From positions 1,240,001 to 1,304,000 of the forward strand of contig NZ_FPEG01000003.1 in NCBI RefSeq assembly GCF_900117395.1: a DNA stretch of 64,000 bases, given 5' to 3'. Origin of the DNA: Agrococcus sp. Marseille-P2731. GTDB taxonomy: Bacteria > Actinomycetota > Actinomycetes > Actinomycetales > Microbacteriaceae. Each line of letters begins with the position of its first letter. Position 1 is the first letter of the stretch. A model generated the notes under the pieces. It did not search any database. It was not told the DNA's origin and was given only the letters and a program-made list of their open reading frames with translations. Positions 17,730-25,390 of the stretch are shown one piece after another. Made by a program: the position numbers and the translations under genes.

Positions 17730-19301
17730 ATGAGCGAGACGCACGCACCCACCGCGGAGCGCAGCGCGAAGGGCCTCTCGGCTGGCTCGGTCGGGCTCAT
17801 CGGCGCGATCGTCATCGGCATCTCGTGCATCGCGCCGGCCTACACGCTCACGGCTGCCCTCGGCCCGACCGTGTCGGAGGTCGGCGTGCAGGTGCCGGCG
17901 ATCATGCTGGTCGGCTTCCTGCCGATGCTGCTGGTCGCCTTCGGCTACCGCGAGCTCAACAGCGCGATGCCCGACTCGGGCACGACCTTCACGTGGGTGA
18001 CGCGGGCCTTCGGTCCCTGGGTGGGCTGGATGGCCGGCTGGGGCCTCATCGCGGCCACCATCCTCGTGCTCTCGAACCTCGCCGGGATCGCCGTCGACTT
18101 CTTCTTCCTGCTGCTGGCGCAGGTCTTCGGGCAGCCGGCGATCGCCGACCTCGCGGCCGAGCCCGGCATCAACGTGCTCGTCTGCCTGCTCTTCATGGCC
18201 GGCGCCACCTTCATCTCCTACCGCGACGTCAAGACGACGCAGCGGCTGCAGTACTGGCTCGTCGGCATCCAGGTGCTCGTGCTGCTGGGATTCGCCGCCA
18301 CCGCCATCGTGCGCGTGATGAACGGCTCGGCCTTCGACGCGACGCCCGTCGACGCATCCTGGTTCAACCCCTTCGCCGTCGACTCGTTCACGGCGTTCGC
18401 GGCGGGCCTCTCGCTGTCGATCTTCATCTTCTGGGGCTGGGATGTGACGCTGACGATGAACGAGGAGACGCGCGGCTCAGATCGCACGCCCGGCCTCGCC
18501 GCCACCTGGACCGTCGTGATCATCATGGTGCTCTACCTGGTGCTGGCGATCTCGCTCATCTCCTACGCGGGCGTCGGCGAGGGCGAGTTCGGGCTCGGCA
18601 ACACCGACATCCAGGACAACGTGTTCTTCGCGCTCGCGGGGCCGATCCTCGGGCCGCTCGCGGTGCTCGTGTCGCTCGCGGTGCTCATGAGCTCGGCTGC
18701 CTCGCTGCAGTCGACGTTCGTCAGCCCCGCGCGCACGCTGCTCGCGATGGGTCACTACGGCGCGCTGCCCGCGCCCTTCGCGCGCGTCACCGAGCGCTTC
18801 AAGTCGCCGGGGTTCGCGACGCTCGTCGCGAGCGCCGTGGCGAGCGGCTTCTACGCGATCATGCGCTTCATCAGCGAGAACGTGCTGTGGGACACCATCA
18901 CGGCGCTCGGCATGATGATCTGCTTCTACTACGGCCTCACGGCCTTCGCGGCCGTCTGGTACTTCCGTCGCACGTGGTTCACGTCATGGCGCACGGCGCT
19001 CTACCGGCTGGTGTTCCCGCTGCTCGGCGGCCTCGTGCTCGCGGTGCTGTTCGTCACGACGCTCATCGACTCGATGAGCCCGGACTACGGCTCAGGCTCG
19101 AGCATCGGTGGCCTCGGGCTGGTGTTCGTGCTGGGCGTCGTCACCCTCGGCATCGGTGTCGTCATCATGATCGTGCAGGCGGTGCGCCAGCCGGCGTTCT
19201 TCCGCGGCGAGCGCATCGCCATCGGCGTCTCCGACGGCGGCCGCGACCTGACGCTCGACACGGCCATGCTCGAGATCCCGAAGCCCGACACGGCGAGTTA
19301 G
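17730..19301 (+). CDS. APC family amino acid/polyamine permease
   Basis: A 523-residue integral membrane protein with about 12 hydrophobic segments. It starts with GSVGLIGAIVIGISCIAPAY, the APC first helix with its unwound GxG-type binding site, and retains the TM2 and TM6-8 pattern typical of the family. ATG 17730 follows GAGGAAGG at a good distance. It stands directly after the flavin amine oxidase in the same direction, so an amine or polyamine is the likely substrate. Both ends are cytoplasmic by prediction. Three 38-bp repeats follow the stop codon. Confidence 0.88.
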   Translation: MSETHAPTAERSAKGLSAGSVGLIGAIVIGISCIAPAYTLTAALGPTVSEVGVQVPAIMLVGFLPMLLVAFGYRELNSAMPDSGTTFTWVTRAFGPWVGWMAGWGLIAATILVLSNLAGIAVDFFFLLLAQVFGQPAIADLAAEPGINVLVCLLFMAGATFISYRDVKTTQRLQYWLVGIQVLVLLGFAATAIVRVMNGSAFDATPVDASWFNPFAVDSFTAFAAGLSLSIFIFWGWDVTLTMNEETRGSDRTPGLAATWTVVIIMVLYLVLAISLISYAGVGEGEFGLGNTDIQDNVFFALAGPILGPLAVLVSLAVLMSSAASLQSTFVSPARTLLAMGHYGALPAPFARVTERFKSPGFATLVASAVASGFYAIMRFISENVLWDTITALGMMICFYYGLTAFAAVWYFRRTWFTSWRTALYRLVFPLLGGLVLAVLFVTTLIDSMSPDYGSGSSIGGLGLVFVLGVVTLGIGVVIMIVQAVRQPAFFRGERIAIGVSDGGRDLTLDTAMLEIPKPDTAS

Positions 19302-19305
19302 CTCC

Positions 19306-19419
19306 GTCCGTCGAGGAGCGCGCCGAAGGCACGCGTCGCCGCCGTTCGTCGAGGAGCGCGCCGAAGGCACGCGTCACCGCCGTTCGTCGAGGAGCGCGCC
19401 GAAGGCACGCGTCACGAGA
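19306..19419. repeat. Three tandem 38-bp repeats
   Basis: Units at 19306-19343, 19344-19381 and 19382-19419 share the core GTCGAGGAGCGCGCCGAAGG and differ at only a few positions; the last diverges in its final bases to ACGAG. They lie between the convergent permease and radA genes. GCGCGCCGAAGGCACGCGT is itself imperfectly palindromic. Similar GAGGAGCGCGCCGAAGGC elements are scattered in Microbacteriaceae intergenic DNA, so a REP-like or terminator role is plausible. Confidence 0.8.
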
Positions 19420-19425
19420 CGCGCC

Positions 19426-20787
19426 TCAGAAGTCCGGCACCGCGACGAGGTGCGGCCGCGACTCGGCCTCGCGCCGCCCCTGGCTGATCGCCTCGGGGAT
19501 GGCGTTGCGCACCAGCGCGACGCTGTCGTCGATCACGCGCGTGTAGCCGAGCCGCCGAGCCTCGGTGGCGCGTCGCTTGACGGCGGAGGCGGCTCGGATC
19601 TCGCCCGCGAGCGACAGCTCGCCGATCGCGGCGAGGCGCCCGGAGAGCGCGACGTTGCGGTCGGCGCTCGCGATCGCGAGCGCGATGGCGAGATCGGCAC
19701 CCGGCTCCGTGAGCTTGATGCCACCGACGGTCGAGACGTAGACGTCCTTGGTGCCGAGCTGCATGCCCGCGTGGCGCTCGAGCACCGCGAGCACCATCGC
19801 CACGCGCGACGAGTCGACGCCGTTCACGACGCGGCGCGGCTGCGGCGTCGACGCGGCGACGACGAGCGCCTGCACCTCGACCGGGATCGCGCGGCGGCCC
19901 TCGAGGGTCACGGTGACGCACGTGCCCGCGAGCGGCGTCGCCGAGCGCGAGAGGAAGAGGCCGGAGGGGTCGGGCACCTCGAGGATCCCGTCGCCCGTCA
20001 TCTCGAAGCAGCCCACCTCGTCCGTCGGGCCGAAGCGGTTCTTGGTGGTGCGCACGAAGCGCAGCGCCGTCTGCCGGTCGCCGTCGAAGTGGGCGACGAC
20101 GTCGACGAGGTGCTCGAGCACACGCGGGCCCGCGACCGAGCCGTCCTTCGTGACGTGCCCGACCAGCAGCAGTGGCACATCCGCCGCCTTCGCCGCGCGC
20201 GTGAGCGCGGACGCGACGTCGCGCACCTGGCTGGGCCCGCCGGCGAGGCCCTCGTTGTCGGCGTTCGCGACGGTCTGCACCGAGTCGATGACGACCAGCT
20301 CTGGCTGCGTGTCGCGCAGCTGGCCGAGGATGGTCGCCAGGTCGGTCTCGCTCGCGAGGTAGAGCTGGGGCTCGAGGGCGCCGGTGCGCTCGGCGCGCAG
20401 TCGCACCTGCGCGAGCGACTCCTCACCGGAGACGTAGAGCACGCGCTTGCCCGCTGCCGCCGCCTTCGCGGCGACGGCCAGCAGCAGCGTCGACTTGCCG
20501 ACGCCCGGCTCGCCGGAGCACAGCACCACGGCGCCCGGCACGATGCCGCCCCCGAGCACCCGATCGAACTCACCGATGCCCGTCGGCCACCGCGGCGCAT
20601 CCGTCGTCTGCAGCTCGGTGATCGGGCGCGCTGCGCGAGAGGCTGGCACCGCGCCTGCGCTCACGCGCGCGGTCGAGGCGCCGACCTCCTCGATCGTGCC
20701 CCACTGCTGGCACTCGCCGCAGCGGCCGACCCACTTGAGGGTCGTCCAGCCGCACTCTGAGCAGCGGAACGCGGGTGCCTTGGCCAT
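19426..20787 (-). CDS. radA: DNA repair protein RadA/Sms
   Basis: A 453-residue RecA-related ATPase that promotes branch migration and recombinational repair. It has the N-terminal C4 zinc finger (C9, C12, C23, C26), Walker A GEPGVGKST at residues 92-100, the RadA-specific KNRFGPTDEVG motif, and the C-terminal Lon-protease-like domain (GGIKLTEPGADLAIALAIAS). ATG 20787 is used instead of an upstream in-frame ATG at 20811. It begins MAKAPAFRC, like other RadA proteins, and has a TAGCCT -10 box ending 7 nt upstream, which falls inside the longer version. Confidence 0.95.
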   Translation of the reverse strand: MAKAPAFRCSECGWTTLKWVGRCGECQQWGTIEEVGASTARVSAGAVPASRAARPITELQTTDAPRWPTGIGEFDRVLGGGIVPGAVVLCSGEPGVGKSTLLLAVAAKAAAAGKRVLYVSGEESLAQVRLRAERTGALEPQLYLASETDLATILGQLRDTQPELVVIDSVQTVANADNEGLAGGPSQVRDVASALTRAAKAADVPLLLVGHVTKDGSVAGPRVLEHLVDVVAHFDGDRQTALRFVRTTKNRFGPTDEVGCFEMTGDGILEVPDPSGLFLSRSATPLAGTCVTVTLEGRRAIPVEVQALVVAASTPQPRRVVNGVDSSRVAMVLAVLERHAGMQLGTKDVYVSTVGGIKLTEPGADLAIALAIASADRNVALSGRLAAIGELSLAGEIRAASAVKRRATEARRLGYTRVIDDSVALVRNAIPEAISQGRREAESRPHLVAVPDF

Positions 20788-20794
20788 GCCTTCG

Positions 20795-20800
20795 AGGCTA
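20795..20800 (-). promoter_or_regulatory. -10 box for leaderless radA
   Basis: On the minus strand TAGCCT ends 7 nt before the ATG at 20787 and decides the start. Confidence 0.5.
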
Positions 20801-20867
20801 GCGGCGGCCACTGACGCGGCGACGCACCGGCGATCCCGTCTGTCAGCGGTTGCGCGGCATCTGCCAT

Positions 20868-20873
20868 TACGGT
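20868..20873 (+). promoter_or_regulatory. -10 box for leaderless VOC gene
   Basis: TACGGT ends 6 nt before ATG 20880. Confidence 0.45.
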
Positions 20874-20879
20874 TGCGCC

Positions 20880-21260
20880 ATGCTCACCGTCGGCTCCATC
20901 GTGATCCGCTGCAGCGACCTCGATGGCCAGCTGCGATTCTGGGCCGCCGCGCTCGACTATGAGCCGCGCGAGCCGGTCGACGAGGACTTCGCGCTGCTGC
21001 GGCCGCGAGCGGGCGCTGGACGAGCAGGCGCGCCCAACCTGTCGCTCGACGCGCAGCGCAGCGAGCGCGTGCTGCCCCCGCGCATCCACCTCGACCTCTA
21101 CGCCGACGATCAGGCCGCCGAGGTCGCGCGGCTCGAGTCGCTCGGTGCCCAGCGAGTGCAGTGGTCGGGGAGGCCCGACGATGCCGACTTCGTGATCATG
21201 CAGGACCCGGAGGGCAATCGCTTCTGCGTGATCGACGCTGCGCCGGGGGTCGGGGCGTGA
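20880..21260 (+). CDS. VOC (glyoxalase/bleomycin resistance) superfamily protein
   Basis: A 126-residue protein made of the two beta-alpha-beta3 halves of the vicinal oxygen chelate fold. The first starts with VGSIVIRCSDLDGQLRFWAAAL and the second with RIHLDLYADDQAAEVARLESLG, ending DPEGNRFCVID, the DPxGN motif of the family. The specific reaction is unknown; metal ligands of classical glyoxalase are not all evident. The downstream GNAT gene overlaps it by 4 nt (GTGA), so the two are co-translated. Confidence 0.85.
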   Translation: MLTVGSIVIRCSDLDGQLRFWAAALDYEPREPVDEDFALLRPRAGAGRAGAPNLSLDAQRSERVLPPRIHLDLYADDQAAEVARLESLGAQRVQWSGRPDDADFVIMQDPEGNRFCVIDAAPGVGA

Positions 21261-21769
21261 CCGCCAACATCCGCGACGCGTCGATCGACGACGCTGCCGG
21301 CATCGCTCGCTTGCGGGTCGAGACCTGGCGGGCGGCCTACGGCGGGCTCGTGCCGCAGGAGGTGCTCGATCGCATGGACATCGAGCGCGAGACCGGGCGC
21401 CGCATGGAGCACTGGCACGAGATGCACGCGGATGCGCGCTGCCACGACCTGGTTGCGGTCGCCGACGGTGAGGTGGTGGGGTGGGCGATGTGCGGGCCCG
21501 CGCGCGAGGCGGATGCCCCGGCGAGCGGCGAGCTCTACGCCATCTACGCGCGCTCGGACCGCTGGTCGCGCGGCGTCGGCAACGCGCTGCTGATGGAGGC
21601 CGAGCGGCGGCTGCGCGCCGACGGGCACGACCGCGCCTACCTGTGGGTGCTGCTCGGCAACGCGCGCGCGACGAGCTTCTACGAGGCGCACGGCTGGCAC
21701 GCGGACGGGGGAGCGAAGACCGAGGAGGGGCTGCACGAGCTGCGCCACGTGCGCGACCTGAGCACCTAG
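21257..21769 (+). CDS. GNAT family N-acetyltransferase
   Basis: A 170-residue acetyltransferase. N-terminal strand IRDASIDDAAGIARLRVETW and the following WRAAYGGLVP are typical of GNATs of the RimI/YdhI-like group. Motif A is present as LYAIYARSDRWSRGVGNALL, with R/G-x-G-x-G/A for acetyl-CoA, and the end LWVLLGNARATSFYEAHGW is standard. GTG 21257 overlaps the VOC stop by 4 nt. The acceptor substrate cannot be told from the sequence. Confidence 0.88.
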   Translation: MTANIRDASIDDAAGIARLRVETWRAAYGGLVPQEVLDRMDIERETGRRMEHWHEMHADARCHDLVAVADGEVVGWAMCGPAREADAPASGELYAIYARSDRWSRGVGNALLMEAERRLRADGHDRAYLWVLLGNARATSFYEAHGWHADGGAKTEEGLHELRHVRDLST

Positions 21770-21800
21770 GCCCCGTTTCGCGCTCGCGCGGGACCGTGTG

Positions 21801-21806
21801 TAAACT
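21801..21806 (+). promoter_or_regulatory. tRNA-Ser promoter -10
   Basis: TAAACT preceded by TGTG (extended -10) ends 8 nt before the first base of the tRNA, so transcription starts within 1-2 nt of the mature 5' end. The -35 is weak. Confidence 0.6.
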
Positions 21807-21814
21807 CTCCCCTT

Positions 21815-21905
21815 GGTGACGTGTCCGAGCGGCCGAAGGTGCGACTCTCGAAAAGTCGTGTAGGGCAACCCCCTACCGTGGGTTCAAATCCCACCGTCAC
21901 CGCCA
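21815..21905 (+). tRNA. tRNA-Ser (anticodon CGA)
   Basis: A complete type II tRNA with an encoded CCA end. The acceptor stem GGTGACG pairs with CGTCACC, the discriminator is G, and the T arm contains GGTTCAAATCC. The anticodon stem CGACT/AGTCG encloses the loop CTCGAAA, giving anticodon CGA for codon UCG. A long variable arm (GTAGGG...CCCTAC) is typical of serine tRNAs. It is followed at once by a terminator, so it is a single-gene unit. Confidence 0.96.
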
Positions 21906-21942
21906 AACCGCGTCCTTGCTCTCGCCAGCAAGGGCGCGGTTT
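21905..21942 (+). terminator. Terminator of tRNA-Ser
   Basis: A 16-bp stem (AAACCGCGTCCTTGCT paired with AGCAAGGGCGCGGTTT, one G-U) with a 6-nt loop begins at the last base of the tRNA CCA and ends in a short T-run. Confidence 0.85.
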
Positions 21943-21973
21943 CTTCGTTGCGGTGGCGCGGCGCTCGCGGCCG

Positions 21974-22705
21974 TCAGCGTCGCTTGCCAGGCCCAGGCCT
22001 GCCAGAGCGCCCCGGCCCACCTGGCCTGCGCGGCCGGTTCGACCCGGGCTTCGGCTTCGGCTTCGAGGGCCGCGGCTTGGAGCCCGTGGGGGCGTTGCCC
22101 GGCTGCACGCCGTGCTTGCGTCCCGCACCCTGCGACGCCTCGGCGTCGCCGTGGCGCTCCTCGCGGTCGCCGCGCGACGATCCGGGCTTGCGGCCCCGCG
22201 CGATCCCGATGAGCTCCTGATGCAGCGGCGAGTCGGCCTGCTGCAGCCAGGCGAGCGCGATGGTGGTGGGCGGCATGTCGCTGACCACGCGGTGGCGGGT
22301 CTCGGCGCCGCCGAGCGCCCGCGCGACCGACATCGGCACGATCGCGATGCCCGCGCCGGTGGCCACGGTCTCGAGCAGCTGCGCATCCGTCATGCCCGCA
22401 CGCTCGAGGATCGGCTCGCCCTCGAGGTCGGCGGCCGTGACCGTCTCGAAGGCCACGATCGGATGCCCCTTCGCCGCGACCACGACGGGCAGCTCGTCGT
22501 AGAGCCGCACGACGTGCAGGTCGGTGTCATCGATGGGCAGGCGAGCCAGCACCGCGTCGCAGCGTCCTTCGAGCAGGCACCCGACCGCATCCGCCTCGTC
22601 GACCTCGACGAGCTCGGCCGGCACGTCGGGCACCCGCTCGCGCCACACGCGCAGCCACTTCGCCGGCGTCACCCCCGGCACACCGCCCAGCCTGAACCGC
22701 TCCAT
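21974..22705 (-). CDS. LysR-type substrate-binding domain protein without HTH
   Basis: A 243-residue protein. Residues 1 to about 165 match the C-terminal co-inducer-binding domain of LysR regulators (RLGGVPGVTPAKWLRVW..., GRCDAVLARLPID, ELPVVVAAKGHPI, GIAIVPMSVARAL). The N-terminal winged helix is absent, and the first Met begins directly in the first strand. No HTH is encoded just upstream on this strand. Residues from about 185 form a 60-residue tail rich in Lys, Arg, Pro and Gly that could contact nucleic acid. A CAGACT box ends 6 nt before ATG 22705, supporting this start. A regulator partner or ligand-binding role is possible; function is unknown. Confidence 0.75.
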   Translation of the reverse strand: MERFRLGGVPGVTPAKWLRVWRERVPDVPAELVEVDEADAVGCLLEGRCDAVLARLPIDDTDLHVVRLYDELPVVVAAKGHPIVAFETVTAADLEGEPILERAGMTDAQLLETVATGAGIAIVPMSVARALGGAETRHRVVSDMPPTTIALAWLQQADSPLHQELIGIARGRKPGSSRGDREERHGDAEASQGAGRKHGVQPGNAPTGSKPRPSKPKPKPGSNRPRRPGGPGRSGRPGPGKRR

Positions 22706-22734
22706 GCGCCCAGTCTGCCGTGCGAGGCGCGAGG

Positions 22735-23385
22735 TCAGCGCCAGCGATCGAGGAACGCGACGACGTCGGCGAGCTCCTCGGCGACGATCGAGTGCGCGCG
22801 CTCATAGGTGCGGCGCTCCACGTCGAAGTGGGCGTCGAGCCAGGGGATGGCGCGCTCGACCTCCTCGCGGCGGATGACGTCGTCGAGCGTGCCGATCGTG
22901 GACAGCAGGGGGATGCGCGGCTCGCGCGCCGCGAGCGCGGCGTCACCGGGCTGCTCGCGCGCGCTGACGAACGAGGCGAGGTGCACGATCGACGAGAAGC
23001 GGTCGGGCGCGTGGCGCGCCAGCTGCACCGCCATGACGCCGCCCTGCGAGAAGCCGAGCAGGTGCACGCGCCGGAAGGGGCGCTCGAGCCCGTCGAGCCA
23101 CGCGAGCACGGCGCGGGCGGATGCGTCGACGAGCGAGGGATCGTCGAGCTCGACCACCGCGCGGTCGAACCACGCGAAGCCGCCGCCGTAGGGGATGGGC
23201 GCCCGCAGCGAGGCGATCGTCAGCGAGGCCGGCAGGTGCGGAGCGAGGCCGAACAGATCGCCCTCGTGCGAGCCGAGCCCGTGCATGACGACGAGCAGGT
23301 CGCCGCCGTCGCCGGCTGCCGCGTCTTCCGCAGCGTCGGTGCGCCCCTCACGCCACTGCACCGCATCCGCGTCGATCTCGAGCAT
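22735..23385 (-). CDS. Alpha/beta hydrolase (phospholipase/carboxylesterase family)
   Basis: A 216-residue serine hydrolase. The oxyanion strand reads LLVVMHGLGSHEGDLFGLAP and the nucleophile elbow is GFSQGG (about residue 106), the GxSxG motif of the carboxylesterase/phospholipase (PF02230) group. The acid and base are expected at TLDDVI and YERAHSI near the C-terminus. ATG 23385 is preceded by GAGAGGGG. It is divergent from the membrane protein gene at 23452 with 66 nt between, so promoters overlap. The natural ester substrate is unknown. Confidence 0.85.
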   Translation of the reverse strand: MLEIDADAVQWREGRTDAAEDAAAGDGGDLLVVMHGLGSHEGDLFGLAPHLPASLTIASLRAPIPYGGGFAWFDRAVVELDDPSLVDASARAVLAWLDGLERPFRRVHLLGFSQGGVMAVQLARHAPDRFSSIVHLASFVSAREQPGDAALAAREPRIPLLSTIGTLDDVIRREEVERAIPWLDAHFDVERRTYERAHSIVAEELADVVAFLDRWR

Positions 23386-23439
23386 GCCCGCCCCTCTCGC
23401 CCGGGCGCCGCCGAGCGGCGAGCGCCTCCACCGACACCG

Positions 23440-23445
23440 TAGCCT
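23440..23445 (+). promoter_or_regulatory. -10 box for leaderless membrane protein gene
   Basis: TAGCCT ends 6 nt before ATG 23452; the complementary strand carries TACGGT (23436-23441), a possible -10 for the divergent esterase gene. Confidence 0.45.
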
Positions 23446-23451
23446 CGAAGC

Positions 23452-24699
23452 ATGGCGAACACGTCGGCGACCACCAAGGTGCTGCGCCCGGTGGGCGGGA
23501 GCGGGGGCGGCCGCGTCCGCGGCTCCGGCTCGGCGCCGACGCGCGCTCGCGGCCGCCGCATCGGCCGCGTCGTCTCGCTCGATGCTGCCCGCGGAGTGCT
23601 GGTGCTCGCGACGGTCTTCTGGCTCGCCGCCCCGCGCCGCCCGCTGCCCGGCTCCGAGCAGTGGGGCTCGCTCGCGCTCGACGCGCTCGTGCTGCCGGCC
23701 TTCGCCGTCGTGCTCGGCTGCGCCTTCGCCATGGCCCAGCACCGCGACTGGACCTCCGGCGGCCGCGTCATCCGTCGCACCCTGCTCCTGCTGCTCGCGG
23801 GCCTGCTCATCGCGGCCGTCGCGGCGCTGATCGGCGGTGCGGCTGCCGGCATCCCCTTTGCGCCAGAGGGCGGCACGCTCGGCGGCCTCGAGCGCATCCG
23901 CGTCGCCGGGCCGCTGCTGCAGGTCGCGGTCGCGGTCGCGGCGCTCGGCTTCCTCGGCGTGCTCGCCCGCAGCTGGGCCGGCTGGGCGTTCGCGCTCGCG
24001 GTCGTGACCGCCGTCGGCGCCGGCGCCCTGTGGCTCAGCACGGGCATCTGCGGCGGGCTCAGCGATCGGTGCAGCCCGGCGACGCTGCTCGTCGGGGGCG
24101 TGGCGGATGCGGCGGGCACCTCCGCGGATCCGCTCGTCGTCGCCGGGGTCACCACGGTCGCCGCGGGCCTCGGGCTCGCGCTGCCAGCGGTCGCCGGCGC
24201 TGCCCTCGTGCACGCCTTCCTGCGCGCTCGCAGCGTCGACGCCCGGCAGCGCGGGCGCGTGATCGGCTACGGGCTGCTCGCGGCGCTGCTGTTCGGCGTG
24301 CTCGGCATCCTCGCCTACTTCACCCCCACCGTGTGGGGGCAGCAGCCGCTCGCCCCGACGGTCGCGCTGTGGACGCCGCCGCTCACCCTCGCCGTCGCGA
24401 CGCTCGCCGCGCTGCTCGCGACCGCGATGCATCCGTCGATCGACACCGACCTGCGGGGCGGCACCTCGGCGCTCGGGGTCTTCGCCGAGCCCTTCGCGGC
24501 CGTCGGGCGCATCAGCATGCTCGCGGTCGGCACGACGCTCGCGGCGCGCACGCTGCTCGACGCGATCGAGCCGAGCCCCGTCCGCTGGTTCGCGCGGCTC
24601 GGCGACATCCCGTCGATCGTGCTCGGCCTCATCGTCGTCGCTCTGTGGCTGACGCTCGCGCTCTGGGCCGACCGTCGCGGGCGGCGCCTGCGGCCCTGA
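23452..24699 (+). CDS. Polytopic membrane protein, acyltransferase-like (HGSNAT/DUF418 group)
   Basis: A 415-residue protein with a basic, disordered 40-residue start and about ten hydrophobic segments. The motif RVVSLDAARGVLVLATVF at about 42-59 (R-x-x-x-L-D-x-x-R-G) is the entry signature of the heparan-alpha-glucosaminide acetyltransferase/DUF418-type acyltransferase superfamily. In that group the first membrane helix follows at once. Catalytic residues cannot be confirmed here. The start is supported by a -10 box 6 nt upstream. It could modify a cell-envelope sugar or lipid; that is inference. Confidence 0.65.
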   Translation: MANTSATTKVLRPVGGSGGGRVRGSGSAPTRARGRRIGRVVSLDAARGVLVLATVFWLAAPRRPLPGSEQWGSLALDALVLPAFAVVLGCAFAMAQHRDWTSGGRVIRRTLLLLLAGLLIAAVAALIGGAAAGIPFAPEGGTLGGLERIRVAGPLLQVAVAVAALGFLGVLARSWAGWAFALAVVTAVGAGALWLSTGICGGLSDRCSPATLLVGGVADAAGTSADPLVVAGVTTVAAGLGLALPAVAGAALVHAFLRARSVDARQRGRVIGYGLLAALLFGVLGILAYFTPTVWGQQPLAPTVALWTPPLTLAVATLAALLATAMHPSIDTDLRGGTSALGVFAEPFAAVGRISMLAVGTTLAARTLLDAIEPSPVRWFARLGDIPSIVLGLIVVALWLTLALWADRRGRRLRP

Positions 24700-24778
24700 G
24701 CGCTGCGCCAGCACGCGCCCGAGCACCGCTGCGCGGCTCGGCACCTGGGACTCCGAGCGCCGGGACACCCGCGCCAGG

Positions 24779-24784
24779 CACAAT
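24779..24784 (+). promoter_or_regulatory. -10 box for leaderless NUDIX-like gene
   Basis: CACAAT ends 6 nt before ATG 24791. Confidence 0.35.
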
Positions 24785-24790
24785 GGGGCC

Positions 24791-25330
24791 ATGGCCGTGC
24801 GCACCCCTGACCCCAATCCCGGATGGCTGAGCGAGGACGAGCTGCAGCAGGCGCGCGAACGGCTGCCCATCCTCTACGTCGAGGCGATCCCGGTGCGCCT
24901 CGACGGGCTCGGCCAGGTCACCGAGGTCGGGCTGCTGCTGCGCATGAACGCGCAGAGCGAGATGACGCGCACGGTCGTCTCCGGCCGCGTCATGCGCGGC
25001 GAGCGCGTGCGCGATGCGCTCTACCGCCACCTCGAGAAGGATCTCGGCCCGATGGCCTTCCCGCAACTGCCGGCCTGCCCCTCGCCGTTCCACGTCGCCG
25101 AGTACTTCCCGCTGCCGGGCGACGGCATCTACTCGGATGAGCGCCAGCACGCCGTCTCGCTCTGCTACATCGTGCCCGTGACCGGCACGTGCGACCCGCG
25201 CCAGGACGCGCTCGAGCTCACGTGGCTCTCGCCCGAGGCGGCGGCCTCGGAGCTCGTCACGAGCGAGATGGAGGGCGGGCGCGGCAGCCTGGTGCGGGCG
25301 GCGCTCGCGCACCTGGGCGCCCTGCGGTGA
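24791..25330 (+). CDS. NUDIX-like hydrolase family protein (DUF4916)
   Basis: A 179-residue protein resembling actinobacterial DUF4916/NUDIX-type proteins. The first part, GWLSEDELQQARERLPILYVEAIPVR, is characteristic. The Nudix box region reads GRVMRGERVRDALYRHLEKDLG; the REx2EExGU core of true Nudix enzymes is degenerate here (HLEKDLG), so pyrophosphohydrolase activity is doubtful. The C-terminal LELTWLSPEAA segment is Nudix-like. The start follows a CACAAT box by 6 nt. Confidence 0.75.
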   Translation: MAVRTPDPNPGWLSEDELQQARERLPILYVEAIPVRLDGLGQVTEVGLLLRMNAQSEMTRTVVSGRVMRGERVRDALYRHLEKDLGPMAFPQLPACPSPFHVAEYFPLPGDGIYSDERQHAVSLCYIVPVTGTCDPRQDALELTWLSPEAAASELVTSEMEGGRGSLVRAALAHLGALR

Positions 25331-25378
25331 GGCGCTGCGGGGCGACGCCGCACGAAGGATGCGCTCGGCCGCGCTCCG

Positions 25379-25384
25379 TAGGCT
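25379..25384 (+). promoter_or_regulatory. -10 box for leaderless ComB-like gene
   Basis: TAGGCT ends 6 nt before ATG 25391. Confidence 0.5.
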
Positions 25385-25390
25385 GGTGAC

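Noticed and set aside
19306..19419. Possible CRISPR array
   Set aside because: The repeats are contiguous without unique spacers, and no cas gene is present; the same holds for 27009-27104.
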